Shown: positions 5,871 to 8,071 of the stretch, piece after piece
How the letters are laid out: every line of letters starts with the position of its first letter
Numbering within the stretch: position 1 is the first letter of the stretch
From: Candidatus Coatesiibacteriota bacterium
GTDB lineage: Bacteria; RBG-13-66-14
Length of the DNA stretch: 8,071 bases
Direction: 5' to 3'
NCBI GenBank assembly: GCA_014728185.1
Contig: WJMB01000286.1
Location: forward strand, 1-8,071
Notes under the pieces: generated by a model
Told to the model about the DNA's origin: nothing
Database searches by the model: none
Seen by the model: only the letters and a program-made list of their open reading frames with translations
Position numbers and translations under genes: made by a program

Positions 5871-6212
5871 TCAGTTGGCGCTGGGGTCGCCGTCGAAGGA
5901 GCCGAAGTCGAAGGGCGGGCGGTCGCGCCCGGGGTGCTTGATCTCGCCGAACTTCTTCTCGTAGCCGGCGACGGCCTGCTCGAGGCGCTTGGCCAGGGCT
6001 TTGGCGGCCAGCGGCGGCAGGATCATCCGGCTGTGGACCTGGATCTTTTTAACCCCGGGCAGGGCGCGGGCGAAGTCGAGGATGAACTCGGCCGGAGTGA
6101 CCGAGATATGGGCGGCGTTGGAGTAGACGCCCTTGGCGACGTCCTCGGGCAGCTCGACGCGCATCCGTCGCGGCTTGTTGGGTCGTTGATCGTCGGGGTT
6201 GGGCTTGTCCAT
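5871..6212 (-). CDS. DUF3467 family protein
   Basis: This 113-residue protein has no signal peptide and no membrane segment, so it is probably cytoplasmic. Residues about 18-92 match the DUF3467 pattern: an early beta strand (MRVELPEDVAKG), VYSNAAHISVTPAEFILDF at 29-47, PGVKKIQVHSRMILPPLAAKAL at 52-73, and a closing helix ending YEKKFGEI (84-91). The tail (93-113) is charged and Pro/Gly/Asp-rich. The family is widespread and small, with no established biochemical role that I can name. AGAGGT on the minus strand (6220-6225) lies seven bases before the ATG. It is 81 bp downstream of the V4R gene on the same strand and has its own promoter candidate in that gap. The family call is strong. Confidence 0.87.
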   Translation of the reverse strand: MDKPNPDDQRPNKPRRMRVELPEDVAKGVYSNAAHISVTPAEFILDFARALPGVKKIQVHSRMILPPLAAKALAKRLEQAVAGYEKKFGEIKHPGRDRPPFDFGSFDGDPSAN

Positions 6213-6261
6213 CGTGGTTACCTCTGGTTGGACCGGGGGGGGCGGCTGGTGAACATCCCCC

Positions 6262-6290
6262 AGTGTAAATCAGCGACGGCGCGATAACAA
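6262..6290 (-). promoter_or_regulatory. Candidate promoter for the DUF3467 gene
   Basis: On the minus strand TTGTTA (6285-6290) and TACACT (6262-6267) are separated by 17 bp, each matching 4 of 6 sigma70 consensus bases. The -35 lies just past the stop codon of the V4R gene, and the leader would be about 40 nt. The DUF3467 gene may also be read through from the V4R gene. Confidence 0.35.
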
Positions 6291-6293
6291 GAC

Positions 6294-6962
6294 TCAGCCC
6301 AGGTGTTCGAGGGGGCGGCCCGGTCGGGTCAGCTCGCTGATCCGTTCGACCAGCAACCGCGAGGGCGCCATGACGAACAGGCATTCGTCGTCGCCGCGCA
6401 CCCGGCAGGTCAGCTCCTCGGCGGCGACCTCGACCCCGAAAGAGATCGAGCACCAACCGGCGGAGTACCCGGCGTTGATCAGGCAGACCGGCTCGTCGGT
6501 GACCTCGTTGCGATCGAGGAAGGCCTCGGACTCGAAGGAGTTGTGGTGCTTGTAGATCAGCAGATAGTCATCGTCGGGCGAGGGATGGCTGCCCTCGAGA
6601 ATCTCGACGTTGGCCATCCCGCAGAAGGCGAAGAAGACCGGACCCAGCGAGAGCTTGACCAGGGGATCGTCGGTGCCGGTGCGCTTGACGAAGCGGCGGC
6701 AGTCCTCGCTGCCCAGGGTGAAACCGAAGCGGTAGAGCAGATAACGGGCGGCGCGGCCGAAACGGTCCCGGTACTCCTGCTGCAGGTTGTAGGCCAGGCT
6801 GGCCGAGTAGCACAGGGTGTAGCGGTCGTGGGTGTTGACGGTGATGCGCCCCTGGGCGGGATCGCGGCGCAGCTTGCCGAAGTAGTCCTCCATCACCTCC
6901 TCGGCCTTGTGGAAGGGGCCGCTGAGGTGTTCGGGAACGCGGACGTATTTGAGCTCGCTCAT
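6294..6962 (-). CDS. Stand-alone V4R / XylR_N-type sensor domain protein
   Basis: The 222-residue protein resembles the N-terminal sensory region of XylR/DmpR/MopR regulators (XylR_N plus V4R fold). Residues about 37-95 hold the first part (GRITVNTHDRYTL, then RAARYLLYRFGFTLG). Residues about 139-198 hold the V4R core: HHNSFESEAF, PVCLINAGYSAGW, FGVEV, then ELTCRVRGDDECLF. Cys160, Glu183, Cys186 and Cys194 have spacings of 23, 3 and 8, which match the zinc ligands I recall for MopR (Cys155, Glu178, Cys181, Cys189). There is no AAA+ ATPase, DNA-binding, kinase or GGDEF domain, so it cannot act as a XylR-type activator by itself. It may bind a small hydrophobic ligand or serve in trans with a partner. 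The ATG at 6962 follows a G-rich ribosome-binding-like run (6968-6974). A DUF3467 gene follows on the same strand. Confidence 0.75.
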   Translation of the reverse strand: MSELKYVRVPEHLSGPFHKAEEVMEDYFGKLRRDPAQGRITVNTHDRYTLCYSASLAYNLQQEYRDRFGRAARYLLYRFGFTLGSEDCRRFVKRTGTDDPLVKLSLGPVFFAFCGMANVEILEGSHPSPDDDYLLIYKHHNSFESEAFLDRNEVTDEPVCLINAGYSAGWCSISFGVEVAAEELTCRVRGDDECLFVMAPSRLLVERISELTRPGRPLEHLG

Positions 6963-7315
6963 CGTCGACCCCCCATTGAGGCGGCAGTAGTCTGGCGGAG
7001 AGTTGCGGCGCCGTTCCGAAGTCGATGCCCCTCCCGGGCATCATTACCGGACGGCCTTGCCGGATGTTATGGCTCGAGTCGGCAATGTAAAGGGCGCAGT
7101 GTTTTCTCTACTACCTTAAACATACCAAACCCCGCCCGGCTTTGCAACGCCGGTCAAGCTCCAGCGGTTTCTTTCATCAGCGGCGCAGAGCCGGGATGAG
7201 CGGGCGGCATCCCCCACCGCGAGCCTTGCCCGCTTCTCCACGCTCTAGAAAATCTTCTCAAACTGATTATCCGATTGAATCCCAAACAAACATACCACCC
7301 ACCCCGGGGGAAATC
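6963..7315. other. 353-bp divergent intergenic region
   Basis: This gap separates the V4R gene (-) from the NTF2-like lipoprotein gene (+). On the V4R side it has two hairpins in the presumed leader: GATGCCC/GGGCATC (7024-7030 and 7036-7042) and CGGC-CTT-GCCG near 7053-7063. On the lipoprotein side CCCGGCT (7135-7141) pairs with AGCCGGG (7189-7195). The final 70 bases before 7316 are AT-richer than their surroundings, as expected of a promoter, but no good hexamer pair was found there. Confidence 0.5.
7064..7091 (-). promoter_or_regulatory. Candidate promoter for the V4R sensor gene
   Basis: On the minus strand TTTACA (7086-7091, 5 of 6 matches) and TAACAT (7064-7069, 4 of 6) are separated by 16 bp. 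The predicted start of transcription near 7057 gives a leader of about 95 nt that contains two small hairpins before the gene. Confidence 0.4.
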
Positions 7316-7882
7316 ATGCGCAACCCAAGAGCCACAGTTGTCATCGTCAGCCTGCTCGCGATCCCGGTCCTCTTGGCCAACTGCGACACCGTCACCGAGC
7401 CCGAGGACCAGGTCGAGTCCGACCTGACGACGGTCGAGGGGGCGATCCTGACCCTGGAGCAGTGCTGGGATCTGGCCGACCTCGACGCCTACGCGGGCCT
7501 CTTCACCGACGAGTTCATCTTCTACTTCGACCCCGACGACGTCGATCACGGCCTGCCTCCGTGCTGGGGCTTGCAGGACGAGCTGGACGCGGCGGGCAAT
7601 ATCTTCGACATCGTCGGCGCCAATAACATCCTGATATCGTTGACCATGCCCGACGGCTTTGAGGAACCCGAAGACGACACCTGCACCGTCGACGGTGCGG
7701 CTTACGAGCTGCGAGTTGCCGTTCCCGACGAAGACCTCATCTACGTCGCCCAGGGACACTGCAACTTCAGCTTGGAAAAGGCCGACGGCGAGTGGCGCTT
7801 CACCACCTGGTACGACCTGGTCGGTTATCGTTTAGTCGGCGGAGCTGACTTATCGTGGGGCCAAATCAAGGCGTTGGATTAG
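7316..7882 (+). CDS. Small NTF2/SnoaL-like predicted lipoprotein
   Basis: The protein has 188 residues. MRNPR, a hydrophobic stretch (6-21) and Cys23 form a lipoprotein-type signal, but the residue before the cysteine is Asn (LLANC) where Gly, Ala or Ser is usual. The mature part starts acidic, then TVEGAILTLEQCWDLADLDAYAGLFTDEFIFYF (about 39-71) resembles the first helices and strand of NTF2/SnoaL-like folds. Strands follow near 104-111, 128-136 and 140-155, and the end is WRFTTWYDLVGYR. Such folds form a ligand pocket or bind proteins; no catalytic residue can be named. Three further Cys (83, 123, 149) and Cys50 could form disulphides in the periplasm. I chose the ATG at 7316 because the signal peptide begins there and GGGGGAAA (7306-7313) precedes it; frame extension back to 7142 has no signal-like sequence. 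It stands alone on its strand. Confidence 0.78.
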   Translation: MRNPRATVVIVSLLAIPVLLANCDTVTEPEDQVESDLTTVEGAILTLEQCWDLADLDAYAGLFTDEFIFYFDPDDVDHGLPPCWGLQDELDAAGNIFDIVGANNILISLTMPDGFEEPEDDTCTVDGAAYELRVAVPDEDLIYVAQGHCNFSLEKADGEWRFTTWYDLVGYRLVGGADLSWGQIKALD

Positions 7883-7912
7883 TAATTGGTGGCAACAAGG
7901 CTTTTTTTAACC

Positions 7913-7938
7913 AACGACCGGGCCTCCGCCCGGTCGTT
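7913..7938 (+). terminator. Strong hairpin after the NTF2-like gene
   Basis: AACGACCGGGC (7913-7923) and GCCCGGTCGTT (7928-7938) form a perfect 11-bp stem with a four-base loop, 30 bp after the stop codon. Only two T follow on the plus strand, while a run of seven T (7902-7908) lies before the stem rather than after it. It may terminate weakly or protect the 3' end of the mRNA. Confidence 0.5.
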
Positions 7939-7948
7939 CGCTATCCGC

Positions 7949-7993
7949 TGAACAGACGGTCGAATCCGTTCTCCATCAGCCGTTGATACAATG
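7949..7993. repeat. Dispersed intergenic repeat, copy B
   Basis: The segment starting TGAACAGACGGTCGAATC matches copy A at 3341, with 24 of 28 leading bases identical, and stays alignable with small gaps to about 7993. The following sequence differs: here a terminator-like hairpin, there the 119-bp array. The minus strand reads SLYQRLMENGFDRLFSG then a stop. The window ends too soon to see the full element. Confidence 0.6.
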
Positions 7994-8023
7994 AAACGGG
8001 GTCGCCGGAGCGACCCCGTTTTT
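7994..8023 (+). terminator. Intrinsic terminator-like hairpin
   Basis: AAACGGGGTCGC (7994-8005) and GCGACCCCGTTT (8010-8021) form a 12-bp stem around CGGA, ending in five T (8019-8023). It has the classic form, 111 bp beyond the NTF2-like stop, and would be the main stop for that transcript. It adjoins dispersed repeat copy B, so it may instead be a part of that repeat. Confidence 0.7.
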
Positions 8024-8063
8024 GCCTGGCATGACCGCGAGTCATGCATTGCGAGCCTGGCAT
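8024..8063. repeat. Short direct and inverted repeats at the window end
   Basis: GCCTGGCAT occurs at 8024-8032 and again at 8055-8063. Between and overlapping them, GCATGAC (8029-8035) pairs with GTCATGC (8041-8047). The arrangement resembles a piece of a dispersed intergenic element continuing outside the window. Confidence 0.5.
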
Positions 8064-8071
8064 TACGACAC

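Noticed and set aside
5486..5964. Two overlapping plus-strand frames in the intergenic gap running into the DUF3467 gene
   Set aside because: No recognisable motif or ribosome binding site, and both overlap the end of a well-supported gene on the other strand.
6303..7199. A 298-codon plus-strand frame opposite the V4R gene
   Set aside because: It mirrors the V4R coding sequence, has low-complexity Gly/Val/Ala composition, and lacks motifs and a ribosome binding site.
7142..7315. N-terminal extension of the NTF2-like gene
   Set aside because: The added residues are not signal-like and the internal ATG at 7316 begins a clear lipoprotein signal preceded by a G-rich binding site.
7949..8071. 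C-terminal end of a minus-strand gene entering from the right edge
   Set aside because: The frame is open to the window edge but crosses a terminator-like hairpin and short repeats, and its end matches a dispersed intergenic repeat, so a real gene is unlikely.

Overview
The window reads as chromosome of a GC-rich, Gram-negative-type bacterium. Coding regions strongly prefer G or C at third codon positions. Four of the seven genes carry an N-terminal lipoprotein signal with a cysteine after a hydrophobic stretch. No insertion sequence, phage, CRISPR, tRNA or rRNA gene is visible. About a third of the window is non-coding and rich in repeats and hairpins. I cannot place the lineage with confidence; an uncultured candidate-phylum bacterium is a guess from the style of the proteins and intergenic repeats.

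Layout. 1-175: a GC palindrome and a near-consensus sigma70-type promoter. 176-1102 (+): a beta-propeller (PD40/TolB-like) lipoprotein. 1267-1986 and 2005-2715 (+): two tandem paralogous TPR lipoproteins, closed by a strong bidirectional terminator at 2743-2770. 2801-3274 (-) and 3924-5213 (-): the small and large subunits of a 3-isopropylmalate dehydratase-type hydro-lyase (LeuD and LeuC). They are separated by 649 bp filled mostly with 119-bp tandem repeats. 5214-5870: a 657-bp stretch with no supportable gene and a long inverted repeat upstream of leuC. 5871-6212 (-): a DUF3467 protein. 6294-6962 (-): a stand-alone V4R/XylR_N-type sensor domain with an intact predicted zinc site. 6963-7315: a divergent intergenic region. 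7316-7882 (+): a small NTF2/SnoaL-like lipoprotein. 7883-8071: hairpins, a terminator, and a second copy of a short dispersed repeat also found beside leuD.

How the parts relate. All plus-strand genes encode predicted envelope lipoproteins and all minus-strand genes encode predicted cytoplasmic proteins. LeuC and LeuD should form one enzyme; leuA and leuB are not in the window, so leucine biosynthesis is likely but another substrate is possible. The two TPR lipoproteins are probably co-transcribed and may work together or redundantly in the periplasm. The V4R protein and DUF3467 protein are adjacent on the same strand, 81 bp apart; whether they share a function is unknown.

The points most worth following up are the repeat array splitting leuC from leuD, the orphan V4R sensor, the two-level duplication in the TPR lipoproteins with a near-frozen segment after the lipidated cysteine, and the dispersed repeat shared by two intergenic regions. 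I did not find a convincing complete new multi-gene system.
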